Counted from the stretch's first letter, positions 42,618-54,030 are shown. The stretch: DNA of 64,000 nt from CAVYXK01 sp963772445 (GCA_963772445.1 CAVYXK010000019.1:868001-932000), one strand, 5' to 3'. Translations and numbers: made by a program. The notes: generated by a model from the letters alone, not told the origin.

Positions 42618-42671
42618 ACGGCCAAGGGAGACGTACCGGAATGAACGGCCAAGGGAGACGTACCGGAATGA
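42618..42671 (+). repeat. 27-bp tandem duplication of a ribosome site and start codon
   Basis: A 27-base unit (ACGGCCAAGGGAGACGTACC... ending in ATGA) occurs twice in perfect tandem. Each copy holds an AGGGAG ribosome site and an ATG, so the downstream binding protein has two equivalent in-frame starts, at 42641 and 42668. Nine extra codons result from using the first. Confidence 0.85.
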
Positions 42672-43881
42672 TCGGCAGACGAGCGGCCCTTACGGGCGGA
42701 GTTGCGGTAGCGGCGGCTTTGCGCGGGCGAGCCCCTGGGCGCAGGCGACGCCAGGCGTCACCGCCACCGAACTGAAGATCGGCAACACCATGCCCTACAG
42801 CGGGCCCGCGTCTTCCTATGCCGCCATCGGCAAGACCGAGACAGCGTTCTTCCGTACGATTAACGACCAGAGCGGCGTCGCCGGCCACAAGATCAATTTT
42901 ATCTCGCTCGACGACGGCTACCTGCCGCCCCGTACGGTCGAGGACGTTCGCCGGCTGGTCGAGGAAGAAAAGGTCGATTTCCTGTTCAACACGCTGGGCA
43001 CGCCGACCAACTCGGCGATCGAGCGCTATCTGAATCATGCCAAGGTGCCGCATCTGTTCGTCGCCACGGGCGCCGACAAATGGGGCAACTATAAGGAGTT
43101 CCCCTGGACCATCGGCTTGCAGCCGAGCTATCGCACCGAGGCGCAGATCTACGCCAAATATGCGCTGCAGCAGAAGCCGGACGCGAAGATCGCGTTCCTG
43201 TATCAGAACGACGATTTCGGCAAGGACTATCTGACCGGCGTTCGCGACGTGCTCGGGGCCGACTGGGACAAGCACGTTGCCAAGGTGGTGTCTTATGAAG
43301 TGACCGACCCAACCGTCAATTCGCAGATTACCACGCTCCAGGGAACGGGCGCGGACGTGCTGATCTGTGCGACCGCGCCGAAGCAGGCGGCGCAGGCGAT
43401 CCGCACGGTGCACGACCTGAATTGGCGGCCGATGTTCTTCATGACGAATGTGTCGATTTCCGCGGGGTCCGTCATGCAGCCGGCGGGGGTCGAGAACGGC
43501 GTCGGCATCATCACCAGCGGTTGGCTGAAGGACAACACCGATCCCGCCTGGGCCAATGACGCCGGCATGAACGAGTGGCGCGGGTTCATGGCCAAGCAGA
43601 TGCCGGGTGCCGACCTGACCGACAACAACTTTGTGTACGGCTATACTGCCTGCAAAGTTATGCTGCACGTGCTGCAAGTATGCAACGGCGATTTCTCGCG
43701 CGAGAACGTGCTGAAACAGGCCACCAGCATCCCCGAACTGGAGGTGCCGACCTTGCTGCCGGGCATCAAGGTCGCAACCAGCTCGACCAATTATCACCCG
43801 ATCCGGGCCATGCAGCTCCAGAAATGGAACGGCAAAACCTGGGTCCGCTTCGGCAACGTCATTGAAGGGGCGAAGGTATAG
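42668..43881 (+). CDS. Branched-chain amino-acid-type ABC substrate-binding protein (orphan), one frameshift
   Basis: About 404 residues read through. The signal MIGRRAALTGGVAVAAAL lies in one frame and the mature protein (ASPWAQATPGVTATELKIGNTMPYSG onwards) in another; one missing G near 42725 explains it. The mature part is a clear periplasmic binding protein type I: VDFLFNTLGTPTNSAIERYLN, KIAFLYQNDDFGKDYLTGVRD, ITTLQGTGADVLICATAPKQAAQAIR. A twin-arginine-like GRRAALTGG suggests Tat export. No permease or ATPase genes are adjacent. Ligand unknown. Confidence 0.86.
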
Positions 43882-43924
43882 GCGAAGCCCAGCGGGAACC
43901 GCGCAGGCGTGGTGGGGTGGTGCA

Positions 43925-44884
43925 ATGACATCTGTGCCGGTGATCGACTTCAGCCCCTTCCTCGGTGGAACGGCAGTCGGGAAGGCACGGATTGGCCAAG
44001 CCATACGCGAGGCCTGCGAGGGCACGGGCTTCTTCTACCTGGCCCACCACGGCGTCCCGCAGGCGCAGATCGATGCAGTGTTCGCCGCATCGCGCCGCTT
44101 TTTTGCGCTTCCCCTGGAAGAGCGGCTGAAGGTCAAGCTGACGCCCAAGCAGAACCGCGGCTATCAGCCATTGGGCTCGCGCATGTACGGCGACAAGGCG
44201 GACGCCCCCGATCTCAACGAAAGCTTCAAATACCAACACGAATTTCCGCCCGACGACCCTGATATCCTGGATGGCAACCGCGTCCATGCCCTGAATCGAT
44301 GGCCGGAGAATCTACCTGGCTGGCGCGAGGTGCTGATCAGCTATTACGACGAGATAGAGCGGCTGACGGACGCTTTGCTGCGTGCGTTCGCTGCGGCAGT
44401 GGATCTCGCCGAGGATTATTTCAACGCGTTCTACAGAAAGCCACTGACCCAGATCAACCTGCTGCACTATCCGCCACACCCACCGGTCACGCCCGGCCGC
44501 CAGTTCGGGCTGCGCCCGCATTCCGACACCACGGCGTTCACTATCCTCGCCCAGGATGAAGTGGGCGGCCTGCAAGTGGAGAAGGGCAGCGATTGGATCG
44601 ATGTGCCGCCGCTGACCGGTACCTTCGTCATCAACATCGGCGACATGATGGCTCGCTGGACCAACGACCAATTCGCTTCCACACCACACCGGGTCGTCAA
44701 CCGGTCGGGCGTAGAACGCTATTCGGTCCCGTTCTTCGCGATACCCGATTTCGACGCCGTCGTGGCGTGCCTGCCGAGTTGTACGGGCCCCGGGCGGCCG
44801 GCGAAATACCCTCCGTTGCGGGTCGGCGACTTCATGCAGGAGAGCAACGCCCGGGATTGGAATAAGGACGGGCCGATCAGCTGA
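43925..44884 (+). CDS. 2-oxoglutarate/Fe(II)-dependent oxygenase, isopenicillin-N-synthase family
   Basis: 319 residues of the IPNS-like family. The N-terminal DIOX_N segment VPVIDFSPFLGG with GTGFFYLAHHGVP is present. The iron ligands are His199 and Asp201 (RPHSDTTAFTIL) and His255 (STPHRVVN). The 2-oxoglutarate-binding R-x-S is RYSVP at 265-267. Such enzymes hydroxylate or oxidise small molecules. It follows the orphan binding protein on the same strand and converges on hutU with one base between them. The substrate is unknown. Confidence 0.87.
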   Translation: MTSVPVIDFSPFLGGTAVGKARIGQAIREACEGTGFFYLAHHGVPQAQIDAVFAASRRFFALPLEERLKVKLTPKQNRGYQPLGSRMYGDKADAPDLNESFKYQHEFPPDDPDILDGNRVHALNRWPENLPGWREVLISYYDEIERLTDALLRAFAAAVDLAEDYFNAFYRKPLTQINLLHYPPHPPVTPGRQFGLRPHSDTTAFTILAQDEVGGLQVEKGSDWIDVPPLTGTFVINIGDMMARWTNDQFASTPHRVVNRSGVERYSVPFFAIPDFDAVVACLPSCTGPGRPAKYPPLRVGDFMQESNARDWNKDGPIS

Positions 44885-44885
44885 G

Positions 44886-46553
<1,668 letters not shown>

Positions 46554-46582
46554 GGTCAGCTCTTTCCAATAACTGACGTTTC

Positions 46583-48115
46583 CTAAACGACTCCAGGCAA
46601 CATACCTTCCCCCGCCGCGCTAGCCACGCGACCGGAACGCACCAGGGCGATCGCCGCGCCGATATCCGGCGCCAGGGGCCGATCCTGCTCCAGATGCGGG
46701 ACCTCGGCGCGCAGCAGCGCCCGCACCCGTTCAAGCGGCGGGCTGGAAGTCAGCGGCGCGTGGAAATCGCATCCCTGGGCGGCGACCAGCAACTCGATGC
46801 CGACCACGCACGCAGTATTCTCCGCCATCGCCAGCAACCGGCGCGCGGCATGCGCCGACATCGAGACATGATCCTCCTGGTTTGCGCAGGTTGGGATCGA
46901 ATCGACGCTGGCGGGTGTTGCCCGCAGGCGGTTCTCGGACACCATCGCTGCGGCGGTGACCTGCGTGATCATGAACCCCGAATTCAGGCCGGGCTTCGGA
47001 GTCAGGAAAGCGGGCAGACCCGACAAAGTGGGATCGATCAGCATAGCGATCCGCCGCTCTGACAGCGCGCCAATCTCGCACAACGCGAGCGCCATCATGT
47101 CCGCCGCGAAGGCGACAGGCTCGCCGTGAAAATTGCCGCCAGACAATGCTTCGGCGGTATCGGTGAAGATCAGCGGGTTGTCCGACACGCCATTCGCCTC
47201 GGTCGCCAGCGTCGCCGCGGCCTGGCGCAGCAGATCGAGAACGGCGCCCATCACCTGGGGCTGGCAGCGCAGGCAATACGGATCCTGCACCCGGTCGTCA
47301 CCAATCAGATGCGATGCGCGGATCGCGCTGCCAGCAATCAGCGCGCGCAACGCCTGAGCGACATCGATCTGGCCACGATGGCGCCGCAGCGCGTGAATGC
47401 GCGGATCGAACGGTGTGTCGGAGCCGCGCGCAGCGTCAGTGGACAAGGCGCCGGTCGCCAGCGCGGCCTGCAGCAGCACCTCCGCCTCGAACAGTCCGGC
47501 GAGTGCATAGGCAGTTGAGAACTGCGTTCCGTTCAGCAGCGCCAAACCTTCTTTCGGCCCAAGCTCGATCGGGGAAAGACCCGCCTGCATCAGGGCCGAA
47601 GCAGCCGGCATCCTCACGCCTTTTGCCTCGACTTCACCGGCACCAAGCAGGCAGCCAGCCATGTGCGCCAGAGGTGCAAGGTCGCCGGACGCGCCGACGG
47701 AGCCCTTGCACGGCACCAGCGGCAGCAGATCGTGCGCCAGCATTTCCTCCAGCAGCCGCACCGTCGCCAAGCGTACGCCCGATGCGCCCTGCGCCAGACT
47801 CGCCAGCTTCAACGCCATCATCAGCCGGACCACCCGCGCCGGCATCGGCTCACCCGCTCCAGCGCAGTGCGACAGAACAAGGTTCCGTTGCAACGTCGCC
47901 AGATCAGCGTTGTCGATCCGGATCGTCGCCAACTTCCCAAATCCGGTGTTGACGCCGTACACGGGATCGCCGCGCGTCAGAATTCTATCCACCACCCCAG
48001 CACTGCGAGTGATCGCCGCGTGGCAGGCGGGATCAATCGACACTGCCGCACCACGATACACGGCGCGCCACTCGGCCAGCGTGGTGTCGCCCGCCCTTAG
48101 TACGATCCTGCTCAC
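46583..48115 (-). CDS. hutH: Histidine ammonia-lyase
   Basis: Removes ammonia from L-histidine to give trans-urocanate. 510 residues, typical. The self-forming MIO electrophile comes from Ala-Ser-Gly at about 142-144 in GSVGASGDLAPLAHM. VYGVNTGFGKLA, the catalytic-Tyr region and SENRLRATPASVDSIPTCANQEDHVSM near the end also match. The GTG at 48115 gives the family N-terminus. It is separated from hutU by 29 bases and from the upstream Rieske oxygenase gene by 47, so all may share a transcript. Confidence 0.96.
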   Translation of the reverse strand: MSRIVLRAGDTTLAEWRAVYRGAAVSIDPACHAAITRSAGVVDRILTRGDPVYGVNTGFGKLATIRIDNADLATLQRNLVLSHCAGAGEPMPARVVRLMMALKLASLAQGASGVRLATVRLLEEMLAHDLLPLVPCKGSVGASGDLAPLAHMAGCLLGAGEVEAKGVRMPAASALMQAGLSPIELGPKEGLALLNGTQFSTAYALAGLFEAEVLLQAALATGALSTDAARGSDTPFDPRIHALRRHRGQIDVAQALRALIAGSAIRASHLIGDDRVQDPYCLRCQPQVMGAVLDLLRQAAATLATEANGVSDNPLIFTDTAEALSGGNFHGEPVAFAADMMALALCEIGALSERRIAMLIDPTLSGLPAFLTPKPGLNSGFMITQVTAAAMVSENRLRATPASVDSIPTCANQEDHVSMSAHAARRLLAMAENTACVVGIELLVAAQGCDFHAPLTSSPPLERVRALLRAEVPHLEQDRPLAPDIGAAIALVRSGRVASAAGEGMLPGVV

Positions 48116-48162
48116 GGCGGCCTCCCTGGTGCGCTTGGCGCGCCCTCCGCCCGACGAAGACG

Positions 48163-49380
48163 CTACGCCGCGATCGCAGCCCGGCGCGTATCGGGCGTCA
48201 GCCAGTCCTCCATCCCGTCCGCATACCACTCGACGAACTTGATGACATGCGCCTCGCGGCTTTGCGAATAGGGGCCGGGCTGGAACCCGACGCTGCGCAC
48301 TCCCTCCTGGTTGCGCTCGCACAGATCCCTGTCCTGGTCGTTGGTCACTGACCACAGCTCTGCCAGCTTCTTGGTGTCGTAATCGCGCCCCTCTTCCGCG
48401 TCGGCATTGACCAGCCATTTCGACCTGACCAGCGTCTGATCCACCGACAGCGGCAGCGCCTGGAAGAAGAAAGCATAATCCCCGAGCACATGGCCGAACA
48501 TGCTAGGGAAATGGAACCATCGCATCGATCCGATATCACCGCGCGGCACGTTGCCCAGCAGCTTCGCGCAGATCGGTTTGCCGTCCATCGTCATGGAGGT
48601 CGCGCCGTGGGTCAGCGGCATCCGCCCGAGCTGGAAATCATCCCCTATCGCGGTGCCGGCCAACAATCCGGCCTGTTCGCAGATCTTCGCATGCTCTGCA
48701 TAGGCCTCATCAAAATCGACATCGAAACGCAGGAAGAACGTGCGCACCAGCTCCGGATGTCGCGCCGCGCAGTGGTAGCACTCGCGCGAGTTCTCTATCA
48801 CCAGCTTCCAGTTCGCGTTGATCACAATGTCTTCCGACCACGCGAGCTTCGCGCTCCCCAGGTCGTGCGGCGCAAGGAACGGCCCGAGCGTCGAGCTGAA
48901 TTCCTCAAAGTCCGGCGCATCCTCGCTCAGGCAGACGAAGATCATGCCGCTGAAAACCTCCACCTGCACCGGTTTCAGCGCGATCCTGCTCGGATCGAAC
49001 TCCCCGTGCATGCCGCCGGCATAAGTAAGCTGGCCTTTGAGATTGTAGGTCCACTGATGGTAGGGGCAGGCCAGCGAACGGGCCTTGCCACGCCCCGGCG
49101 GGCAGATCGTCGAGCCGCGATGGCGGCAGGTATTGAAGAACGCCCGGACCTCCCGGTCATTGTCGCGCAGCACCACCACCGAGCTGCGAGCAATGGTGAG
49201 CACGAAATATTCCCCCGGCTCTCGAATCTCGCATTCCAGTCCGGCAAACACCCATCGGCGCTCCCAGATGCCCTTCAGGTCCAGCTCATAGAACGAGGCA
49301 TCCGTATAGAACGGCTGCGGCAGCGAATGCTGCTTCCGGCGAGTACGCAGCAGTTTCAACATCTCGGAACCGGTGGTCAT
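48163..49380 (-). CDS. Rieske non-heme iron oxygenase alpha subunit (GbcA/stachydrine-demethylase type)
   Basis: 405 residues. The Rieske [2Fe-2S] ligands are in CRHRGS (Cys85, His87) and CPYHQW (Cys105, His108). The mononuclear iron site is in ENSRECYHCAARHPE (His203, His208). This NWKLVIEN...CYHC..HPE pattern is typical of the group that N-demethylates betaines (glycine betaine, proline betaine) rather than aromatic ring dioxygenases. The start overlaps the amine-oxidase stop (ATGA). No separate ferredoxin-NAD reductase gene is in the window. Family is sure; the substrate is inference. Confidence 0.85.
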   Translation of the reverse strand: MTTGSEMLKLLRTRRKQHSLPQPFYTDASFYELDLKGIWERRWVFAGLECEIREPGEYFVLTIARSSVVVLRDNDREVRAFFNTCRHRGSTICPPGRGKARSLACPYHQWTYNLKGQLTYAGGMHGEFDPSRIALKPVQVEVFSGMIFVCLSEDAPDFEEFSSTLGPFLAPHDLGSAKLAWSEDIVINANWKLVIENSRECYHCAARHPELVRTFFLRFDVDFDEAYAEHAKICEQAGLLAGTAIGDDFQLGRMPLTHGATSMTMDGKPICAKLLGNVPRGDIGSMRWFHFPSMFGHVLGDYAFFFQALPLSVDQTLVRSKWLVNADAEEGRDYDTKKLAELWSVTNDQDRDLCERNQEGVRSVGFQPGPYSQSREAHVIKFVEWYADGMEDWLTPDTRRAAIAA

Positions 49381-50561
49381 GAAGGTACTCCTGCACCATG
49401 GAAACTATTTGCCTGTTCGGCCGCCGACCAGGGCACCCATCCGGCCTGCTCTTGCCAGTCGGCGGCAAGCCCGCGAAAGCGTCCCAGACCCAGCCATCTC
49501 AGATCGGCGAAGTCGCAGCGCCCGTTCACAACAAGCTGCGCCAGCGCATGGCCCGAGGCCGGTGACAAACCAAATCCCACGCTCGACATCGTCGCGACCA
49601 CCACGTTCGAGGGGTCCTCCAACCGGTCCAGGATCGGCCGTCCGTCCGGTGTGTTCTCGATGACACCCGCCCAGCTCCGGATCACGCGCACATGCCCGAG
49701 GCGCGGGAATATCTCAGTCAGTCGCCGCGCCAGGCTCCGCACCACTGGCGAGTTCACCGGCCGTGGCGTGCGCGCATCGGCAAGCTCGATCCACTCATGC
49801 GGCCCGCCGCCGTAAGCCAGATTACCGCGCAGCGTCTGCCGCCCATACAGGCCATTGCCGTCGGCCCCGCCGTGGCGGATCAGCGGCACCGGCTCGGTCA
49901 CGATCATCTCGGCGCGCGCCGGCGCCACCGGCACGTCGACGCCCAGCATCGCCGCGATCCGAGCCGTGTGCGGCCCGGCGGCCACTACGACCGCGTCGCA
50001 GCCGACTGTCCCCTGGTCGGTTTCGACCGCAACCGCCTTGCCGCCCTGCATGCGGATGCCAGTAACCGTAGTGTGCTGCAGGATCGTCCCGCCCAAGTCC
50101 TGGATCGCCCAGGCATAGGCCTGGACCGTCCGCTGCGGGTTAGCGTGTCCGCCATAATGCAGCAGCATCCCCCCGGCCACATCGTCGCCGACCCATGGCA
50201 CCAGCTCGCGCAGCGCCTTCGGGTCCAGCCGTTCCACTCGAAACCCCTGCCGCTCGGCTAATTCCGCGGCCCACTCCGCATGCACGAGCTGGTTCGGCGT
50301 GAGCGCGATCCGAATCCGCTTCGGCTGATGCTCGGTCGGATAGCCCAGCAGCTCGTCCATCATCGGCCAGAGCCGCTGCTCTTCGCGGAAGAGTGGACTG
50401 GATGGATGAGTGGCGCCACCGCCGTTACGGCCGGATGCTTCCCAGCCAATGATGCCCTTTTCGATCACGGTGACCGGCACACCCTCGCGCCGGAGCCACC
50501 ACGCGGAGCTCAGCCCGGTGGCGCCGCCGCCAATGACGACGACCGAGGCACCGGCGCTCAC
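49377..50561 (-). CDS. FAD-dependent amine/amino-acid oxidase (DAO family, OoxB/HcnC/SoxB-like)
   Basis: 394 residues with an N-terminal FAD motif VVVIGGGATGLSSAWWLRREG and a GRNGGGATHPSS segment near residue 45. The late RSWAGVIENTPDGRPILDRL and VVATMSSVGFGLSPASGHALAQL are typical of sarcosine-oxidase-beta-like and opine-oxidase B proteins. It oxidises a C-N bond, giving an imine. It overlaps its neighbours on both sides by 4 bp (GTGA, ATGA), so it is translationally coupled to the FAD/Fe-S subunit and the Rieske oxygenase. N-methyl amino acids are plausible substrates. Confidence 0.85.
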   Translation of the reverse strand: MSAGASVVVIGGGATGLSSAWWLRREGVPVTVIEKGIIGWEASGRNGGGATHPSSPLFREEQRLWPMMDELLGYPTEHQPKRIRIALTPNQLVHAEWAAELAERQGFRVERLDPKALRELVPWVGDDVAGGMLLHYGGHANPQRTVQAYAWAIQDLGGTILQHTTVTGIRMQGGKAVAVETDQGTVGCDAVVVAAGPHTARIAAMLGVDVPVAPARAEMIVTEPVPLIRHGGADGNGLYGRQTLRGNLAYGGGPHEWIELADARTPRPVNSPVVRSLARRLTEIFPRLGHVRVIRSWAGVIENTPDGRPILDRLEDPSNVVVATMSSVGFGLSPASGHALAQLVVNGRCDFADLRWLGLGRFRGLAADWQEQAGWVPWSAAEQANSFHGAGVPS

Positions 50562-52162
50562 GTTTCGAAGTCCCGCAACACGCGCAACTCATACACCAAT
50601 TCCGCGCTTTCCGGCACCGGTTCCCATTGCGGCAGCCATTGGCCGGGGATGCCGAACCAGACCACCCAATTGTCCCGCATGTCCTTCGTTTCATCATGCG
50701 CCGACAGCACGTTCAGCGGCAGCGGGCGGAGCGGCGCACGATAGCTCGGCAGGGCGATGCTGCCGGTAGGTTGGTTCCCTTGCATCGCCAGCAGAAGCTG
50801 CACCTGCTCCCGGCAGCGCCGCCCCTGGCAGGCGCCCATGCCGGCGCGGGTGAGTCGCTTGATCTGGTCCTGGTTGATCGGCCCGTCGGCTGCCAACGTG
50901 CGCAGGTCACGCGCGGCGAATTTTTCCCCGTTGTAGGAGAGATAACGGGGCGGCCGCACGCCCAACAGGTCGCGCAGCCCGACTTCCTCGCAGCGACAGA
51001 TCATCAGGTCGGCCCGCGTCGCATCGACGTGCGAGGCCAGCCAGTGCCGGCGCATCGCATCGCGATCGGCCGCCTGATCGATGATCGTCGGAGCGGAAGG
51101 AAGCAGCTCGATTTCAACCCCGGAATCCCGCGCCGCGGCCCGCGCGGCACGTCGTCCGGCCGCCGCGGCCAGGCTGGGATCGGTGACCGCCGCGCCCGGC
51201 ACCCCGGCGCAATCGCCGGCCGCATAGATGCCGGGAACCGAGGTTCGGCCATCGGGATCGACGAGCGGGACGAACCCGCCCAACTCCGGGCGCCAAACGA
51301 TGGTGCAGCCCAGCAGGTCGAACATCTCGACATTGGGCACCAGATCGACGGCGCAGACGACGGTGTCACAGGCAATGTCGAACGTCGCGCCCGGGTCACC
51401 CAGCGGCGCGATGCGCACGCCCTCCACCTCGGCTGTCCCGAGAGTAGCGCGCACCGCGTGCCCCGTGTGGATCCGGATGTCCCGCGCACGCAGCGAAGCC
51501 GCACCCGCCGCGGGCTGCGCGGCCACATCGACGATGCCGGCTACCTCCAGCCCGGCAGTTTGCGCGGCGTGCGCCAGGTTGAGCCCCAGCATGCCGGCCC
51601 CCAGCACCACCAACTTTCGTCCGGCAAAGGCCTGATAGAGCCGGATCGCCGCGTCCGCCCCACGCGCGCCCATCACGCCTGGCCGGTCCCAGCCCGGGAA
51701 CGCCAGGGCGAGGTCGCGCGCACCGGCGGCGGCGATCATGCGATCGAACGAGACCAGCCATGATCGCTCCTCGTCGGCGAGGCCGAGCAGCGGATGCGGC
51801 AAAGCCCGGCTCGTGGCGCCGGTGACAAACCCGCCCCAGGCATAGACCCCAAGACGGACATCGACGCCAACCTCGAACGCCTCCTCCAGCTCCGGTCGCG
51901 CAGCCACCACACGTTCTGTCATGCGCGCCTTGTTCTGCACCGCCAGATCGAGCCGTTCGCCAAACAAGAAGGGCACGTCGAGCCCGATCAGTGCCGAGGC
52001 AACCGGGTGCTCATCGATCAGCACGACGCGCAACCCGCAGCGCGCGGCCTCGACGGCGGCGGCCAATCCAGCAGCCCCGGCGCCAAGCACGAGCAGCGGG
52101 ACGTGCTCGGCAACCGGAAACTCCTTGCCGGCGAGCGAGGTCGGATCGATCGGGTACGGCAT
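50558..52162 (-). CDS. FAD/NAD(P) oxidoreductase with BFD-like [2Fe-2S] domain (OoxA/HcnB-like)
   Basis: 534 residues starting at an ATG behind GGAGG. Two nucleotide-binding motifs (VLGAGAAGLAAAVEAARCG and VVLGAGMLGLNLAHAAQTAG) and GIYAAGDCAGVPGA are present. A BFD-like iron-sulfur site follows with Cys389, Cys391, Cys445 and Cys450 (ICRCEE...GACQGRRC). The last ~85 residues are an unusual extension with several Trp. This is the alpha-type partner of the oxidase encoded next. It could also pass electrons to the Rieske oxygenase, which lacks a dedicated reductase here; that is inference. Confidence 0.85.
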   Translation of the reverse strand: MPYPIDPTSLAGKEFPVAEHVPLLVLGAGAAGLAAAVEAARCGLRVVLIDEHPVASALIGLDVPFLFGERLDLAVQNKARMTERVVAARPELEEAFEVGVDVRLGVYAWGGFVTGATSRALPHPLLGLADEERSWLVSFDRMIAAAGARDLALAFPGWDRPGVMGARGADAAIRLYQAFAGRKLVVLGAGMLGLNLAHAAQTAGLEVAGIVDVAAQPAAGAASLRARDIRIHTGHAVRATLGTAEVEGVRIAPLGDPGATFDIACDTVVCAVDLVPNVEMFDLLGCTIVWRPELGGFVPLVDPDGRTSVPGIYAAGDCAGVPGAAVTDPSLAAAAGRRAARAAARDSGVEIELLPSAPTIIDQAADRDAMRRHWLASHVDATRADLMICRCEEVGLRDLLGVRPPRYLSYNGEKFAARDLRTLAADGPINQDQIKRLTRAGMGACQGRRCREQVQLLLAMQGNQPTGSIALPSYRAPLRPLPLNVLSAHDETKDMRDNWVVWFGIPGQWLPQWEPVPESAELVYELRVLRDFET

Positions 52163-52193
52163 CCGCACCTCCACGGCGGCACAAGACGGTTGC

Positions 52194-52214
52194 ATACCGG
52201 CGGCGGGCCGGTAT
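52194..52214. promoter_or_regulatory. 21-bp inverted repeat in the divergent catabolic/transport promoter region
   Basis: ATACCGGC and GCCGGTAT are perfect 8-bp arms with a 5-base centre. The site lies in the 188-base gap between the divergent oxidoreductase operon (starting at 52162) and the importer operon (starting at 52351). It is well placed to let one repressor or activator control both. No matching regulator gene is in the window. Confidence 0.55.
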
Positions 52215-52350
52215 CCTGATGGCGTCGGCCAGATTGGTTTGGTCGGCCAACCGGGATGGCAGGGCGCGACGCGGCAGCAATCCCGAACGCTATAGCACCA
52301 AAGATGCTGCCGCAAGACACAAAGAACAACAGACACAGGTGGAGGCTTGC

Positions 52351-54030
52351 ATGCGTAACGACGGGGACAGCCCGCATATCGAATCACTGAAGCGGCAATT
52401 CGCCGATGGCCGGATCGGCCGGCGCGAGTTCGTCCGTTTCGCGACATTAGTTGGCGTGGCGGCCCCAGCGGCTTATGCGCTGGTTGGCGAACGCCCGGCA
52501 CGCCCCGCGCGAGCCGCCACGATGCCGACTGGCGGCACGCTACGCATCTCCTTTCGGGTGCACGACCTTAAGAACCCGCACGCGTACGACTGGGGTGCCA
52601 CCATTGCCAGCCAGGTGGTCGAGTACCTGACGCTGACCGACGAGCACAACGTCACCTACCCGCTCCTGCTGGAGAAATGGGACGTCAGCGAAGACCTGAA
52701 GACCTGGACACTGCACGTCCGCCAGGGTGTGAAATGGCACAATGGCGAGGATTTCACCGCCGACGACGTGATGTGGAATCTCAAGCACCTGCTCGATCCG
52801 GCGGAGGGTTCTTCTTTCGTCGGACTGGTGAAGAGCTATCTGATGAAAGAGGAGGATGCGGGCACCGACGCGAAAGGCAAGCCCAAGAAGGTTCTTACGC
52901 TCTGGGACGCGAATGCAATTCAGAAGCTGGACTCCCACACGGTGCAATTGAACCTCAAGGCGCCGCAGCTCTCGGTCCCCGAGCACCTGTACCACTACCC
53001 GGCAACAATGCTCTACCCTGCCGAGAAGGGCGTGTTCGTGCCGGGATCGCAGGGCACCGGGCCGTTCGAGTTTGCCTCGATCGAAATCGGCAAGCGGGCA
53101 CTCGTGACGGCGCACCATCCGTACTGGGGTGGCCATTGGAACGAGGGTCCGTATCTCGACGCGATCGAGTTTATCGACCTGGGCGACGATCCGGCGGCGC
53201 CGATCTCGGCGCTTGCCTCGGGGCAAATTCACGGCGCGTTGGTCGTCGATCCGGCGCAATATCCGGCGATGAAGCAGTTGCCCCACCTGAAATTCTATTC
53301 CGTGCCAACCGCCGCGACGGCGGTGCTGCGTATGAAGGTGACGCAGAAACCGTGGGACGATCCGCGCGTGCGCAAGGCGATGCGGCTCGGCGTGGATACC
53401 AAGGAGGTGGCCGAGGTGGCGTTGCGCGGCTTGGGCCAGGCGGGGGACCATACGCATGTCGCCCCGGTGCAGCCCGACTATCAGCCGATCCCGCCCATGA
53501 ACCGCGACGTAGCGGCGGCGAAGCAACTACTGGCGGAGGCCGGATATCCGAACGGCTTCGAGACGGTGCTCTATGTGCCAAACGACCAGCCCTGGATCGC
53601 CGCCGAAGCGCAGGCTGCTGCGGAGCAGTTGAAGGCGATCGGCGTGCAGGTAAAGCTCAACGTCGTTCCCGGGACCGAATACTGGGACAACTGGACCAAG
53701 GTGCCGTTCGGCGCCACGACCTGGCAGCATCGTCCGCTCGGGCTGATGATCCTCGATCTTGCCTACCGAAGCGGGGTGCCGTGGAACGAGACCAGCTACT
53801 CCAACCCGGAGTTCGACAAGCTGCTGAACCAGGCGGACAGCACCATCGATATCACCAAGCGTCGCGAGGTGATGGGCAAGCTGGAGGAGATCATGCACGA
53901 GGACGGCCCGGTGGTGCAGCCGTTGTGGCAGAATCTGTTCAGTTTCTTCCACGAATCAGTGCTGGGCTACACGATGCATCCGTCCAACTACATGTACGGC
54001 GCCCGACTCGCATTGCAGCAGACCGCGTAA
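52351..54030 (+). CDS. ABC transporter substrate-binding protein, family 5, Tat-exported
   Basis: 559 residues starting after GGTGGAGG. A twin-arginine signal (GRREFVRFATLVGVAAPAAYAL) precedes a family-5 binding protein: GGTLRISFRVHDLKNPHAYDW, EDLKTWTLHVRQGVKWHNGEDFTADDVMWN, GTGPFEFASIEIG, and KQLLAEAGYPNGFE near residue 395. Ligands of such proteins range from peptides to opines and other modified amino acids. It heads a complete importer operon divergent from the Rieske/oxidase/hut run, so the two probably serve the same substrate. Confidence 0.88.
   Translation: MRNDGDSPHIESLKRQFADGRIGRREFVRFATLVGVAAPAAYALVGERPARPARAATMPTGGTLRISFRVHDLKNPHAYDWGATIASQVVEYLTLTDEHNVTYPLLLEKWDVSEDLKTWTLHVRQGVKWHNGEDFTADDVMWNLKHLLDPAEGSSFVGLVKSYLMKEEDAGTDAKGKPKKVLTLWDANAIQKLDSHTVQLNLKAPQLSVPEHLYHYPATMLYPAEKGVFVPGSQGTGPFEFASIEIGKRALVTAHHPYWGGHWNEGPYLDAIEFIDLGDDPAAPISALASGQIHGALVVDPAQYPAMKQLPHLKFYSVPTAATAVLRMKVTQKPWDDPRVRKAMRLGVDTKEVAEVALRGLGQAGDHTHVAPVQPDYQPIPPMNRDVAAAKQLLAEAGYPNGFETVLYVPNDQPWIAAEAQAAAEQLKAIGVQVKLNVVPGTEYWDNWTKVPFGATTWQHRPLGLMILDLAYRSGVPWNETSYSNPEFDKLLNQADSTIDITKRREVMGKLEEIMHEDGPVVQPLWQNLFSFFHESVLGYTMHPSNYMYGARLALQQTA

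Noticed and set aside
42618..42671. Start of a CRISPR array (direct repeats)
   Set aside because: Only two perfectly abutting units with no spacers; it is a simple tandem duplication.
42514..44025. 503-codon open frame on the minus strand
   Set aside because: Antisense to the substrate-binding protein and the start of the oxygenase gene; no recognisable domain.
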